NCBI GenBank assembly: GCA_016191205.1
Contig: JACPPB010000026.1
Location: forward strand, 1-64,000
Length of the DNA stretch: 64,000 nt
Direction of reading: 5' to 3'
From: Gammaproteobacteria bacterium
GTDB taxonomy: Bacteria > Pseudomonadota > Gammaproteobacteria > Pseudomonadales > Porticoccaceae
Shown: one piece after another, positions 9,573 through 19,104 of the stretch
Layout of the letters: the number at the start of each line of letters is the position of its first letter
Numbering within the stretch: the first letter of the stretch is position 1
Notes under the pieces: generated by a model
Database searches by the model: none
What the model was told of the DNA's origin: nothing
What the model saw: only the letters and a program-made list of their open reading frames with translations
Program-made: the position numbers and the translations under genes

Positions 9573-10328
9573 CTACGTGAACAGGTGCATGGCAAGGCCG
9601 GTGTCGCGACCGGCTTCCAGCGCCTGGGCGAAGGGCAGATCGGCAGCGCGGCGAATCAACTGCTTGGTCAGGCGCAGGGCATCGTGATTGAAGCCGGCGA
9701 GTTGCTCGGCCATGGCGCTGGCGGTGGCCAGCAGTTCGTCGGCCGGAACTATCCGGTTGATCATGCCGAAGGCGAGGGCCTGGCGGGCATCGATGTTGTT
9801 GCACAGGGTCAGCAGCTCGAACGCGGCCTTGCGGCCGATCTGGTGGACCAGCGTCGGCGCCACCCCGGCTGCGGCCATGCCGAGCTTGACCTCGGGATAG
9901 CCGAACATGGCGTTGTCGGCGGCCACCACCAGATCGCAGCTCACCGCGAGATTGCAGCCGCCGCCCATCGCATAACCCTGCACGGCGGCGATGACCGGCG
10001 TGTCCATGCGCTGGATGGTGCCGTAGAAGCGGATGATATTGTCCAGACGTTCGGCGATCTGATGGCCCGCGGGCGCGGTTTTTGCGGATGTCTTGCCATC
10101 CGCCTTTCCTCCACCGGGATTGCCGCCACCCAGATCCGCGCCGGCACAGAACGCCCGCCCGGCGCCGGCCAACACGATCACTGCCACGTTGCGATCGGCT
10201 TCGGCGGTGCGCAGCGCGGTGGCGAGTTGTCCCACCAGTGCGTCGTTCATCGCATTGAGTTTTTCGGGACGGTTCATGGTCAGGTAGCGGATCGCGCCCG
10301 CGTCGCGCGTCAGAATCAGTTCGCTCAT
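9573..10328 (-). CDS. Enoyl-CoA hydratase/isomerase family protein
   Basis: A 251-residue crotonase-fold protein. The oxyanion-hole segments are AFCAGADLGGG and GYAMGGGCNLAVSCDL, and YPEVKLGM carries a Glu at the expected active-site position. A low-complexity stretch rich in Gly and Lys follows the first segment. The start at 10328 is chosen because AGAGGAAAC lies just upstream; the longer ORF (to 10388) has no good site. It likely hydrates the enoyl-CoA made by the flanking dehydrogenases. It is co-oriented with them and 42-69 bases from its neighbours. Confidence 0.9.
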   Translation of the reverse strand: MSELILTRDAGAIRYLTMNRPEKLNAMNDALVGQLATALRTAEADRNVAVIVLAGAGRAFCAGADLGGGNPGGGKADGKTSAKTAPAGHQIAERLDNIIRFYGTIQRMDTPVIAAVQGYAMGGGCNLAVSCDLVVAADNAMFGYPEVKLGMAAAGVAPTLVHQIGRKAAFELLTLCNNIDARQALAFGMINRIVPADELLATASAMAEQLAGFNHDALRLTKQLIRRAADLPFAQALEAGRDTGLAMHLFT

Positions 10329-10397
10329 GGTGTTTCCTCTGCAAAAAAATCGCGCCGCGGGCCGGGGTGCTGACGCCCGGTCGCTCACCGGCTGGGG

Positions 10398-11570
10398 TTA
10401 GAAACCGTTCAGGGTCGCAAAGCGATCACGGTGGTACGCGCCATCGCCGAGCGTGGTCTCGGCGGCACGGGCGCGCTTCATGAAAAACCCGATCTCTTCC
10501 TCGTCGGTCATACCGATACCGCCGAACATCTGGATGGCTTCGCGGCCGATCAGGTTGGCCACATCCGAGGTGCGTGCCTTGGCCGCGCTCGCCAATGCGG
10601 GAGCATCGGCGCGGCCTGCGTCCAGCGCGCGCAGCGCCGCCAGCGTCATCGACACCGCCAGCTCGCGCTCGCAGAACATGTCGGCGGCACGGTGTTTGAG
10701 GGCCTGAAAAGAGCCGATCAGCGCACCGAACTGACGGCGGATTTTCAGATACGCCAGGGTGCGCTCGAAGGCTTCCGACAGCACGCCGACCAGCTCCGCA
10801 CTCAGGCCGGCCGCGGCGCCGTCAAACACCGGGTCGAGAATCAGCGCAGCCCGATCGACTGCGCCGACGACCTGACTCATCGATACCTTGACATCGGCAA
10901 AGCGAATCCGCGCGGCGTTGCGCACATCCAGCAGGGAAGTGCGCACACATTCAACGCCCGGGGTTTGCGGATCGAGCAGAAACAGCGTCAGCCCGTCGCG
11001 CGCGCCGGGCTTGCCCGCGGTGCGCGCAAGCACCAGCAACTGATCGGCGTCGTGGCCGTCGAGCACAAAGCGCTTCTCGCCGGCGAGTCGGTAACCATCG
11101 GCAACGCGGGTGGCGCGCATGGCGACCTGCCAGGGCGCAAACCGGCCCTGCTCCTGAAAGGCCAGCGCCAGCACCAGTTCGCCCGCGCAGATACCGGGCA
11201 ATACGGCCTGCTTCTGTGCCTCGCTGCCACCGCGCAGAATCGCGCTCCCGGCCAACAGCACGGTCGACAGCAACGGCTGCGGCAGCAGCCGGCGCCCCAG
11301 TTCTTCGAGCACCACGCCGAGTTCGGCATGACCGAGTCCGAGGCCGCCGTACTCTTCCGGAAACAGGATGCCGGTCCAGCCCAGTTCCGCCATCTCGCGC
11401 CAGTGGGCGCGGGAATAACACAACGGCGCCTCCACTGAAGCTTCGCCATCGCGGTAGGCGCGCAGTTGCGCGATGTCGAAGCGCGCGCTGGCGAATTCGC
11501 GCACCGAGCGCCGCAGCAATTCCTGCTCTTCGGTCGGTACCAGCGCCGATGAGCGCGTCGCGGTGGTCAT
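10398..11570 (-). CDS. Acyl-CoA dehydrogenase subunit lacking the usual catalytic Glu
   Basis: A 390-residue ACAD-fold protein (LGWTGILFPEEYGGLGLGHAE, then EKRFVLDGHDADQLLVLA, then MFGGIGMTDEEEIGFFMKRA). The C-terminal segment where ACADs carry EGTxEIQ reads AETTLGDGAYHRDRFATL, so the usual base is missing. Its start overlaps the stop of the neighbouring ACAD by ATGA, suggesting translational coupling. In the steroid-degrading FadE28-FadE29 type enzymes two such unlike subunits form one heterotetramer; I infer the same here. Confidence 0.88.
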   Translation of the reverse strand: MTTATRSSALVPTEEQELLRRSVREFASARFDIAQLRAYRDGEASVEAPLCYSRAHWREMAELGWTGILFPEEYGGLGLGHAELGVVLEELGRRLLPQPLLSTVLLAGSAILRGGSEAQKQAVLPGICAGELVLALAFQEQGRFAPWQVAMRATRVADGYRLAGEKRFVLDGHDADQLLVLARTAGKPGARDGLTLFLLDPQTPGVECVRTSLLDVRNAARIRFADVKVSMSQVVGAVDRAALILDPVFDGAAAGLSAELVGVLSEAFERTLAYLKIRRQFGALIGSFQALKHRAADMFCERELAVSMTLAALRALDAGRADAPALASAAKARTSDVANLIGREAIQMFGGIGMTDEEEIGFFMKRARAAETTLGDGAYHRDRFATLNGF

Positions 11571-12763
11571 TCCGGCAGTCCCAGGATGCGCTTGGCGATC
11601 ACGTTGCGCTGGATTTCATTGGTGCCGCCCTCGATGGCGTTGCCCTTGGCGCGCAGCCACTGGCGCGTGATGCGCAATGCCGCGTCGCTGAAGCCGGGGC
11701 CTTCCCAGCCCAGGCCGTCGGCACCGAGCAAGGTCATCATGAGTTCGTGGCGACGGTTGGTGAGCGCGCTGCCGTACAGTTTCAGCATGGAGGCGATGTG
11801 ATCGCCGCCGCGACCCGCACCGGCCTCGTCGGCGCTGCGGTTCATGGTGAGCCGCAACGCGAGGCTGTCGAGCTCGCACTGCGCGACCTGCGCACGCAGC
11901 ACAGGATCGGCAATGCGCACGCCTTCGCTGCCCAGCTCCTGCTTGGCCAGCTCCGGCAGCGTCTGGGCGCGCCCGAGATCGCCGCGGCCGATGGAGCCCA
12001 GCGCCTGGCGCTCGTACTGCAACAGTTGCTTGGCGATGGTCCAGCCTTCGCCGAGCTGGCCGAGCAGATTTTCCTTTGGTACCCGCACCTGATCGAAAAA
12101 CGTCTGACAGAACGCGGAGGGTCCGCTGATCAGGCGAATCGGCGCCACCGAAATGCCCGGCGATTTCATGTCGATCAGCAAAAAACTGATGCCTTCGTGC
12201 TGGGGCGCCTCGGGGTCGGTGCGCACCAGACAGAACATCCAGTGCGCCTTGTCGGCATGCGAGGTCCACAATTTATGACCGTCGACGACAAAGTGATCGC
12301 CATCAGGCACCGCACGGGTGGTGAGACTCGCGAGATCGGAGCCCGCGCCCGGCTCGCTGTAGCCTTGGCACCACATCACCTCATCGCGGGCGATACCCGG
12401 AAGATGTCGCAGTTTCTGTTCCGGCGTGCCGCGCTGGAGCAGCACCGGCCCCAGCAGCGACAGCCCGGCGCTGATCGGCGGCGGTCGCACGCCGACACGG
12501 CGCAACTCCTGGGCCAGCACGCGAGCCTGGTCCCGGTCCAACCCGGCGCCGCCGTATTCCCGCGGCCAGGTGGGCGCGAGCCACCCCTGCTCCGCCCGCA
12601 GGCGATGCCAGCGTCGCTCGGCGTTCCTGATGGTTTCGGGCACCACGGCTTCTGGCTGCATGCCGCTCTCGACGTCCAGCGGGCGCAGCACGGCGGGATA
12701 GCACTCTTCCAGCCAGCGGGCAATGTCGGTGCGAAAGTTATCCAGCGCGGTCTTGTTGTTCAT
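11567..12763 (-). CDS. Acyl-CoA dehydrogenase, catalytic subunit of a probable heteromeric pair
   Basis: A 398-residue ACAD. Motifs include LAPTWPREYGGAGLDRDQ, WCQGYSEPGAGSDLASL and HKLWTSHADKAHWMF; near the C-terminus AIEGGTNEIQRNVIAKRI carries the expected catalytic Glu. It is the first gene of the minus-strand run and overlaps the next ACAD by 4 bases. Paired with a subunit lacking this Glu, it fits the alpha2-beta2 ACADs that act on bulky (sterol, terpenoid or ring-derived) acyl-CoAs. The promoter should lie in the 387-base gap at 12764-13150. Confidence 0.92.
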   Translation of the reverse strand: MNNKTALDNFRTDIARWLEECYPAVLRPLDVESGMQPEAVVPETIRNAERRWHRLRAEQGWLAPTWPREYGGAGLDRDQARVLAQELRRVGVRPPPISAGLSLLGPVLLQRGTPEQKLRHLPGIARDEVMWCQGYSEPGAGSDLASLTTRAVPDGDHFVVDGHKLWTSHADKAHWMFCLVRTDPEAPQHEGISFLLIDMKSPGISVAPIRLISGPSAFCQTFFDQVRVPKENLLGQLGEGWTIAKQLLQYERQALGSIGRGDLGRAQTLPELAKQELGSEGVRIADPVLRAQVAQCELDSLALRLTMNRSADEAGAGRGGDHIASMLKLYGSALTNRRHELMMTLLGADGLGWEGPGFSDAALRITRQWLRAKGNAIEGGTNEIQRNVIAKRILGLPE

Positions 12764-13150
12764 TCCCGGATTCTAGCCTGTGCAATGCCACGGACGAAAT
12801 CATCCGTATCCTTAGGTACTCCGCGGTTGTGGCGCCGTACGATCATGTCGGGTACGATCGCCCCGCACCGCGACCAGCCGGTCGCCCGTGCCCGAGCCAA
12901 GCGCCGCCGATTGCGAACATCTCGCCGATAGAGCGAGCTTCGTCGCGGCGCCCCTGAAGCCCAGGTGAAAGCGCGATCCACGGACGACGACCCGCCACAT
13001 TCGGCGCTACGACCACCCGCCCTCGGGCAGTCGGTGAGTCTCGTTGCGTGCCCCGACACGGCAAGCTCCGGCTCAACGTAACCGCAGGCCTCATACCGAA
13101 GCCTCGACTTTTCATTGGCATCACAGATTTATGTTGGAGATCGGCAGTCA
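12764..13150. other. Divergent intergenic region, 387 bases, no gene
   Basis: The stretch separates the minus-strand acyl-CoA dehydrogenase operon from the plus-strand RND/MMPL gene and must hold both promoters. ORFs in it are short, overlap one another and resemble no family I know. Two copies of GTACGATC about 15 bases apart occur near 12838-12860; a regulator site is possible but unsupported. Confidence 0.5.
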
Positions 13151-15562
13151 ATGAGATTCCGTCTGGCGAAATGGATCATGGATCATCGCGGCATGGTCGC
13201 GATTGGATTTATCCTGGTGACGCTGGCGTTTTGCGCTGGCTTGCCCCATGTCCAGATCCGCACCGTCTTCAAGGACCTGCTGCCCACCGACGATCCCTTT
13301 GTGCAGGTCCACTTCGACCATCCCAACTTCGGCAATCCGCTGCTGATCTCGGTGATGGTCAAACGCAAGCACGGCGATATCTACAACCCTGAGACCCTGA
13401 ACAAGGTCTGGAAACTGACCCGGGATCTGGACCTCGCGCCCAAAGTCAATCACGACACCGTGATTTCGATCTCCACCGAAAAGCTCCGTTACGCCGAAGC
13501 CACCTCGGATGGCGTCGAACTCCAGCCGCTGATGGACAATAAGGCGCCGAGCACACCGGCGCAGGTGGCGGAGTTCAAGCACCGCGTGACCATGTCGCCC
13601 AACGCGCGCCTGTTTTACATATCGCCCGACGAAACCGCGACCCTGATCAACGTCGCATTTCTGGATTCAATCGACTACGGCGAATCGTTTGCCTTTGTGC
13701 AGGATCTGGTCGAAAAAGCGCGGGACGCCGACCACGATGTTTACGTCGCCGGCCAGCCGACCCTGACCGGCTGGGTCTACAAGCTCCAGAAGCAGACCTA
13801 TGGCATTTTCGCGGTCACCATCATCGCCTTGATGGTGGCGCTGCTGCTCTACATGCGCAATGTCGCGGGAGTTACCACGCCCATCGTCTGCGCGGCGGTG
13901 GCGGGACTGTGGGGCTTTGGCTTCATCGGCTGGCTCGGTCGGCCCATCGAACCGCTGCTGATGATCGTGCCGCTGCTGCTGGTGGCACGCTCGTTCTCCC
14001 ACTGCGTGCAGTACACCGAGCGCTATTACGAAATCCTGATGCATGTGAAAGACCGGCGCAAAGCCGCCGAAGTCACCATGGCGATCATGATGGCGCCGTC
14101 GATTCTGGGCATCATGACCGACGTGTTCGGCATCATCTTCATCGCCGTGGCGCCGATCAGGACCATGGTCAATCACGCCCTGTTCTGCGGCTTCTGGGCG
14201 CTCTGGATCATCCCGACCGGGGTGTTTCTGATCTCGATTCTGCTGTCGTATCTGCCGGTGCCCAAAAACCTGGAAAAAATTGTCGGTGGCGAGGAAAAGG
14301 AATCCGGCATCCATTTGCTGGAAGAAAAGCTGCTTTCGGGCATCGCCCGGATAACGGTGGGCAAACCGGCCATTGCAACCCTGGTGATCACGGTGATCAT
14401 CGGTGCGGTTTCCATCTACATGAACTCGCTGATCAAGATCGGCAACCCCGTCGAAGGCAGCAACCTGCTTTGGTACGAGTCGGAGTACAACACCGCCGTA
14501 CGCGCCATCAACGCGCATTTTCCCGGCATGAACACCCTGGAAATCGTGCTCGAAGCGAAAGAGCACGAACGCGACCGGCGCATCGCACGCACGCCCGATG
14601 TCGTGGCGGTGTCGACCAAAATCCAGAGCATCATGGAAAGAGACCTGGAGGCGCCGCCGCGCGCGACCCTGTCGTTTACCGACTATATGCGGGAAGTGTT
14701 CCGCCTCTATTCGGGCGGCAATCCCAAGTGGCTGGACCTCGATCCCACTGACGAAGCCGTGGCAGCGGCCGGGTTTGCCGCCACCTTCGGTTCGGACCCG
14801 CTGAATTTCGCCACCATCGCGGATTTCCAGTTCCAGAATTCCACCGTTTCGATCTGGTTCAAGGACAACAAACAGGAGACGGTGGACGCGGCGCTCGCCA
14901 GTGCCAGGCGCGCGGTGGATGCGGTCGGCGAAGACCATCGCGAATTTCGCGTGCGTCTGGGCACCGGCGTGATCGCGTTGCAACAGGCGATGAACAATGT
15001 CGTGGAACGCTACCACTGGTTTATCCTGGGGCTGGTAAACCTGGCAGTGATGGTGATCGCGGCCTATGCCTACCGCTCCATCGTCGCGGCGCTCATTTTG
15101 CTGGTGCCGGTAAACCTGTCGAACTTCATGCTGGGTGCCTCCATGTATGCGCTCGGCATCGGCATGGACATCAATGCCACCATCGTCGCGGTGATGGGCG
15201 TCGGTGTCGGCATCGACTACGGCATCTATCTGTTGAGTCGTATCTGCGAGGAATACACCGCGCGCAATCACGACCTGAAAGCCGCGATTCATGCCGCGCT
15301 CACCACTACCGGCAAGGCGATCATGTTTACCGCCAGCATCATGCTGATGGGCATCCTGCCCTGGTACTTCCTCTCCGATCTCAAGTTCATGGCCGATATG
15401 GGCATGCTGCTGGTGGCCATCATGCTCATCAACATGGTGCTGTCCCTGGTGGTACTGCCCCTGGTGGTGTGGTTTGTGAAACCCAGATTCCTCAGCCGCG
15501 ACGACTTGATCGTCGGTGAGCAGGTCGATCTGTCGCAATTCGCGCTCGGGACCGCGCACTGA
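13151..15562 (+). CDS. RND-superfamily/MMPL-type transporter permease
   Basis: An 803-residue membrane protein with one N-terminal helix, a large periplasmic domain, five helices, a second periplasmic domain and five more helices, as in MMPL/RND exporters. Helix-rich stretches include GIFAVTIIALMVALLLYMRN and, near the C-terminus, ATIVAVMGVGVGIDYGIYLLSR, which carries the GxxxDY motif typical of the proton-relay helix. The ATG at 13151 has GGAGA 10 bases upstream; the ORF track begins at an in-frame TTG at 13115. Relatives commonly sit beside genes for degradation of hydrophobic compounds and are thought to move lipids or substrates across the envelope. The substrate is unknown. Confidence 0.9.
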   Translation: MRFRLAKWIMDHRGMVAIGFILVTLAFCAGLPHVQIRTVFKDLLPTDDPFVQVHFDHPNFGNPLLISVMVKRKHGDIYNPETLNKVWKLTRDLDLAPKVNHDTVISISTEKLRYAEATSDGVELQPLMDNKAPSTPAQVAEFKHRVTMSPNARLFYISPDETATLINVAFLDSIDYGESFAFVQDLVEKARDADHDVYVAGQPTLTGWVYKLQKQTYGIFAVTIIALMVALLLYMRNVAGVTTPIVCAAVAGLWGFGFIGWLGRPIEPLLMIVPLLLVARSFSHCVQYTERYYEILMHVKDRRKAAEVTMAIMMAPSILGIMTDVFGIIFIAVAPIRTMVNHALFCGFWALWIIPTGVFLISILLSYLPVPKNLEKIVGGEEKESGIHLLEEKLLSGIARITVGKPAIATLVITVIIGAVSIYMNSLIKIGNPVEGSNLLWYESEYNTAVRAINAHFPGMNTLEIVLEAKEHERDRRIARTPDVVAVSTKIQSIMERDLEAPPRATLSFTDYMREVFRLYSGGNPKWLDLDPTDEAVAAAGFAATFGSDPLNFATIADFQFQNSTVSIWFKDNKQETVDAALASARRAVDAVGEDHREFRVRLGTGVIALQQAMNNVVERYHWFILGLVNLAVMVIAAYAYRSIVAALILLVPVNLSNFMLGASMYALGIGMDINATIVAVMGVGVGIDYGIYLLSRICEEYTARNHDLKAAIHAALTTTGKAIMFTASIMLMGILPWYFLSDLKFMADMGMLLVAIMLINMVLSLVVLPLVVWFVKPRFLSRDDLIVGEQVDLSQFALGTAH

Positions 15563-15619
15563 TGATCGCACCATGGCAAACGGCTCCCTGAGAATGTCCG
15601 CCGCAACGGAGGTATGCCG

Positions 15620-16432
15620 ATGAGCTCGCCCGCAACGCCAGACGTTCTGCTGTCCGAATGCCGGGGCGCCATCGGCATTCTCACCTTCAATCGTCCCGAA
15701 CAGCGCAACGCCCTGTCGCCGCAACTGCTCGAACATTTTTGCGCGACACTCGAGACCTGGGCCGCGCGCGGCGATGTGCGGGTGGTGATAATCACCGGCG
15801 CCGGCGACCAGGCGTTCTCCGCGGGCTACGACATTCGCGCCATCGAAACCGTGGGGCCGGCGGGCGAATCCCGCGAGCGGGAGCGGCGCCCCGGCACTCC
15901 CTTCGATCGCGCTCTGGCCGCCATCAAGCACTTCCCCTACCCCACCATCGCCATGATCAACGGCCATTGCTTCGGCGGCGCATTGCATCTGGCGCTGTGT
16001 TGCGATCTGCGCATCGCCGCCGATCATGTTTCGATGGGCATGCCGCCGGCCAGACTGGGCGTGGTCTACGGTGCCGAGGGTCTGTTGCAGTTCATTCAGG
16101 TGCTGGGCAGCGCGCGCGCCCGCGAAATGTTTTTTACCGGCCGCACCTATCGCGGCCAGCCCCTGCACGCGCTCGGCATCGTCGATCACTGGGTGGGTGC
16201 GGATCAGCTCGCTGCGCAAACCTTCGCCATGGCCGAGGAAATCAGCCGCAACGCGCCACTGGCACTGCGCGGCATCAAACGCATCATGAACCTGGTCGAA
16301 GCGCCCGCGCTGTCGGCCGAGGTGCGCGCCGAGGCCGCGCGCCTGGTGGCCGAATCCTTCGCCAGCAGCGATCTGAAAGAAGGTCAGGCCGCGTTTCTGG
16401 AAAAACGCACACCGCGCTTCACGGGAAAATAA
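15620..16432 (+). CDS. Enoyl-CoA hydratase/isomerase family protein
   Basis: A 270-residue crotonase-fold protein. The oxyanion-hole segments are AFSAGYDIRAIE and GHCFGGALHLALCCDLRIAA, followed by MPPARLGVVYGAEG where hydratases usually carry the second Glu; Ala/Arg there suggests a variant activity. A perfect GGAGGT at 15608 lies 6 bases before the ATG at 15620 but touches the ATG at 15614, so the second start is preferred. The gene follows the RND permease by about 57 bases and precedes an SnoaL-like gene, so the three are probably co-transcribed. Confidence 0.88.
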   Translation: MSSPATPDVLLSECRGAIGILTFNRPEQRNALSPQLLEHFCATLETWAARGDVRVVIITGAGDQAFSAGYDIRAIETVGPAGESRERERRPGTPFDRALAAIKHFPYPTIAMINGHCFGGALHLALCCDLRIAADHVSMGMPPARLGVVYGAEGLLQFIQVLGSARAREMFFTGRTYRGQPLHALGIVDHWVGADQLAAQTFAMAEEISRNAPLALRGIKRIMNLVEAPALSAEVRAEAARLVAESFASSDLKEGQAAFLEKRTPRFTGK

Positions 16433-16506
16433 TCTTCACCACAAGCCGCTCCTTACGCCAAAATGCTCCTGACAACACGATAACCACACGAGCCGGGGAC
16501 CCTGCC

Positions 16507-16980
16507 ATGAAGGACTTTGCCGAGCGCGTCGAACGCTTTGCCCGCGCCGTTGAAGCGCGCGATGGCGCAACCTTCGGCAACCTGTTCACCCCGGACGCGG
16601 TCTATCACGACGCCATCTACGGCGCCGTTCGCGGCCGCGACGCCATCGCACGCATGCTGGTCGACGACTGGTACCGGGACGGCGATCGCTGGCTGTGGGA
16701 CATGCACGATCCGGTGGCCGACGACCGTCGCGGCTATGTCCGCTATACCGCCAGCTTCCGCTCGATCAACCGCTTCAGCGAGGGCAACCGCATCGTCGCC
16801 CTCGGCGTCGCCATGTTCGGTTTTGCCGACGGACTGTTCAGCAGCTACCACGAGATCGCCAACGGTACCCCGGCACTGTGGGATCTCAATGTGCGCGGCG
16901 AACATCTGGAGCGCGTGGTGCGCCGCATCGCCGACGCCCAGCGCAACAGCGCCTCGCTCGCGCGCCACTATTCGGGGTGA
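16507..16980 (+). CDS. SnoaL-like (NTF2-fold) protein
   Basis: A 157-residue NTF2-fold protein: FARAVEARDGATFGNLFTPDAVYHDAIYG at the N-terminus, then LWDMHDPVADDRRGYVRYTASF and FGFADGLFSSYHEIANG. The ATG at 16507 begins the domain; the longer frame from 15658 overlaps the hydratase in another frame. It is the third SnoaL-like gene of the catabolic island and follows the enoyl-CoA hydratase by 74 bases. Such proteins act as small cyclases, hydratases or isomerases; the substrate is unknown. Confidence 0.82.
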   Translation: MKDFAERVERFARAVEARDGATFGNLFTPDAVYHDAIYGAVRGRDAIARMLVDDWYRDGDRWLWDMHDPVADDRRGYVRYTASFRSINRFSEGNRIVALGVAMFGFADGLFSSYHEIANGTPALWDLNVRGEHLERVVRRIADAQRNSASLARHYSG

Positions 16981-17070
16981 GCATCGGCCGCGCGCGGGCA
17001 TGGTCGCGACGCGACCCGGCGTCGGGCCACACGGCTGGAATTCGGCATTGATGAAGGCAGTCGGGACTCC

Positions 17071-18144
17071 ATGACCGCACCGCACGCTGATTCCCCCCGG
17101 GTCTGGGTGTTGCTGGGCCAGAAGGCCGGCGACAATCAGCAGGTGCTGGCGCTGGCCGAAGCACTGGGCTGGCCGTTCGCCGGCAAACAGATCGTCAATC
17201 GTCCCTGGGAACTTCTCACCAACCGCGGCGCGGGCACCACATTGGCGGGCATCGACCGGCGCCGTTCCAGCGACCTTCAGCCGCCCTGGCCGGATCTGGT
17301 GATCAGCGCCGGGCGCCGCAACGAACCCGTGGCGCGCTGGCTGAAAAAGCGCAGCGGCGGCCACGCGCGGCTGGTGCATATCGGCCGACCCTGGGCGCCG
17401 CTGGGCGCCTTCGACCTGATCGTGACCACCCCGCAGTATTTTTTGCCGGCCGCGGCCAACATCGTTCACAACCGCCTGCCGATGCATCGTATCGACCGCG
17501 CGCAGGTGCGGACGGAAGCCGCAGCGCTCGCCCCGCAACTCGGCGGACTGAAGCCACCCTACACGGCGGTGCTGCTGGGCGGCGACAGCGGGCCTTTCGT
17601 TTTCACGCCCGCCAAGGGCCGCGGGCTGGCGCTCCAGGTCAATGCCCTGATCGCGGCCGTGGGCGGCTCGGTGCTGGTCACCGACAGCCGCCGCACGCCA
17701 CCGGATGCCGCCGCGGCGTTCTGGTCGGCGCTGCATGTACCGGCCTGGCGCCACGACTGGCGGGACGGCACCCGACCCAACCCCTACCGGGCGTATCTGG
17801 GACTGGCGGATCGCTTTGTGCTGACCGGCGAGAGCATGTCGATGCTGGCGGAGGCCGTGGCGATGGGCAGGCCGGTGCACCTGTTCGCGATGGACGACCC
17901 CGGACGCTGGTGGCGCAGAATCCACAACTGGCGCTTCAAGCCCCTGAGCCACCGGCTGGCGATGGCCATCGGGCCACGGCGGATGCGCCGCGACGTGGCG
18001 CGAATTCAGCAGGATCTGGTAACCCGGGGGCTGGCCAGCTGGCTCGACGCACCCCTGAACGGAGAGCCACTCCAGGCGGATATCGACCCCGGCGCGGATG
18101 TGGCGCGCGCCGCGGAGCGGGTCCGCGCGCTGTTCGACGGCTAG
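17071..18144 (+). CDS. ELM1-family (COG3660, DUF1022) protein, GT-B-like, copy 1
   Basis: A 357-residue protein of the family named after plant mitochondrial fission factor ELM1. Bacterial members look like GT-B-fold glycosyltransferases but have no established reaction. Shared motifs are VLLGQKAGDNQQVLALAEAL at the start, PDLVISAGRRNEPVARWL, VHIGRPWAPLGAFDLIVTTPQY and, toward the C-terminus, LADRFVLTGESMSMLAEA, which resembles a nucleotide-sugar binding loop. The same motifs recur in the copies at 33027 and 37225, the latter being closest by eye. It converges on a putative glycosyltransferase at 18157, 12 bases away. Confidence 0.88.
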   Translation: MTAPHADSPRVWVLLGQKAGDNQQVLALAEALGWPFAGKQIVNRPWELLTNRGAGTTLAGIDRRRSSDLQPPWPDLVISAGRRNEPVARWLKKRSGGHARLVHIGRPWAPLGAFDLIVTTPQYFLPAAANIVHNRLPMHRIDRAQVRTEAAALAPQLGGLKPPYTAVLLGGDSGPFVFTPAKGRGLALQVNALIAAVGGSVLVTDSRRTPPDAAAAFWSALHVPAWRHDWRDGTRPNPYRAYLGLADRFVLTGESMSMLAEAVAMGRPVHLFAMDDPGRWWRRIHNWRFKPLSHRLAMAIGPRRMRRDVARIQQDLVTRGLASWLDAPLNGEPLQADIDPGADVARAAERVRALFDG

Positions 18145-18156
18145 TTTCGCTCCGGC

Positions 18157-19104
18157 TCAGGCCGCGTTCGCGACCTGACTCGCCAGAGGATGCAGCGGCG
18201 CCGGCGGCAGATCCGGCGTACGCGCCAGCACCTCGAACAGATCGTGGCGCACATGGTTGCGGGCCATCTCGGCGCGCAACAGTGGCTCGTCCAGCAGACC
18301 CTGCGCCAGGCACTCCTTGACCAGGCCGAAGAAAAACCGCTCCTGATTCCGATCCGGGTGGGCGCGATAATTGCCCATCAGACCGTACTCCCCGAACAGA
18401 TGCCGGCGCAGCCGCAGCAGCCAGGCAGCGGGCGGAAACAGCCGGAAACGCTCGGCCGGTCGCCAGTCCACCGGCAGGCCGGTCTTCCAGGGCTGGGTCT
18501 TGCGGCGCGTGGTGTGGAGCATCCGGGTCGCCACCGTGAAGTGGTCGAAATCGTTCCACTCCGGCTCGAAAAACCCGATGCTGTCGCGTGGCTCGTCCTT
18601 GAGGCACACCCAGGGCTGGTAATCCTGCGTGAAGTCGAACATGGCGTTGAAGCGCTGCTCCACATTCCAGTGCTTCAGTTGCGCACAGTCGAGCAACATC
18701 ACACTGCTGGCGAAGCATTTGTCGATCAGGCCCTTGGGCCCCGAACGCATGCGGCACAGGATGGCCTTGCCCCCCATGTCGCGGTTGAGCAGCGCCCAGA
18801 CATCGGTGGCGGCAAACACGTCCGGATCGATCACCAGGGCGCGCCCGGTGAAGCCCATCAGCGCCGGCGGCATGAACCGGGTCGGCGTAAACGACTGCAA
18901 GTCATCGTTGAGCCAGACGCGTTTGACGCCGTCGCGCAGATAGCTCTGCCCTTCCCGTGCCTCGAAACAGGGATAATCGCGGGTATCGATGATGCGCACG
19001 TCGAACAGGTCGTTGTGCTGCGAAAAGCGGCGCAGGGCATAGGCGGCAACCTTGGCGCCGACGATCTGCTTGTGATTGGTCTGGATAAAAACGCAGTGTT
19101 CCAT
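18157..19104 (-). CDS. Putative GT-A-fold glycosyltransferase
   Basis: A 315-residue soluble protein. The start CVFIQTNHKQIVGAKVAAYALRR and the later GFTGRALVIDPDVFAATDVW, with a DxD-like DPD, recall GT8-type or related retaining glycosyltransferases; the following NAMFDFTQDYQPWV and WNDFDHFT are consistent with such a fold. I cannot name a specific family. It is convergent with the ELM1-family gene and divergent from the 2OG-Fe(II) oxygenase, which suggests glycan or glycolipid modification. Confidence 0.6.
   Translation of the reverse strand: MEHCVFIQTNHKQIVGAKVAAYALRRFSQHNDLFDVRIIDTRDYPCFEAREGQSYLRDGVKRVWLNDDLQSFTPTRFMPPALMGFTGRALVIDPDVFAATDVWALLNRDMGGKAILCRMRSGPKGLIDKCFASSVMLLDCAQLKHWNVEQRFNAMFDFTQDYQPWVCLKDEPRDSIGFFEPEWNDFDHFTVATRMLHTTRRKTQPWKTGLPVDWRPAERFRLFPPAAWLLRLRRHLFGEYGLMGNYRAHPDRNQERFFFGLVKECLAQGLLDEPLLRAEMARNHVRHDLFEVLARTPDLPPAPLHPLASQVANAA

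Noticed and set aside
8860-10344. A 494-residue minus-strand ORF
   Set aside because: Out-of-frame reading of the acyl-CoA dehydrogenase and hydratase genes on the same strand.
12838-12860. Two GTACGATC copies as an operator
   Set aside because: Direct repeat of 8 bases in high-GC DNA; no inverted symmetry or known regulator nearby.
13667-16219. An 850-residue minus-strand ORF
   Set aside because: Antisense to the RND permease and hydratase; His- and Gln-rich and without domains.
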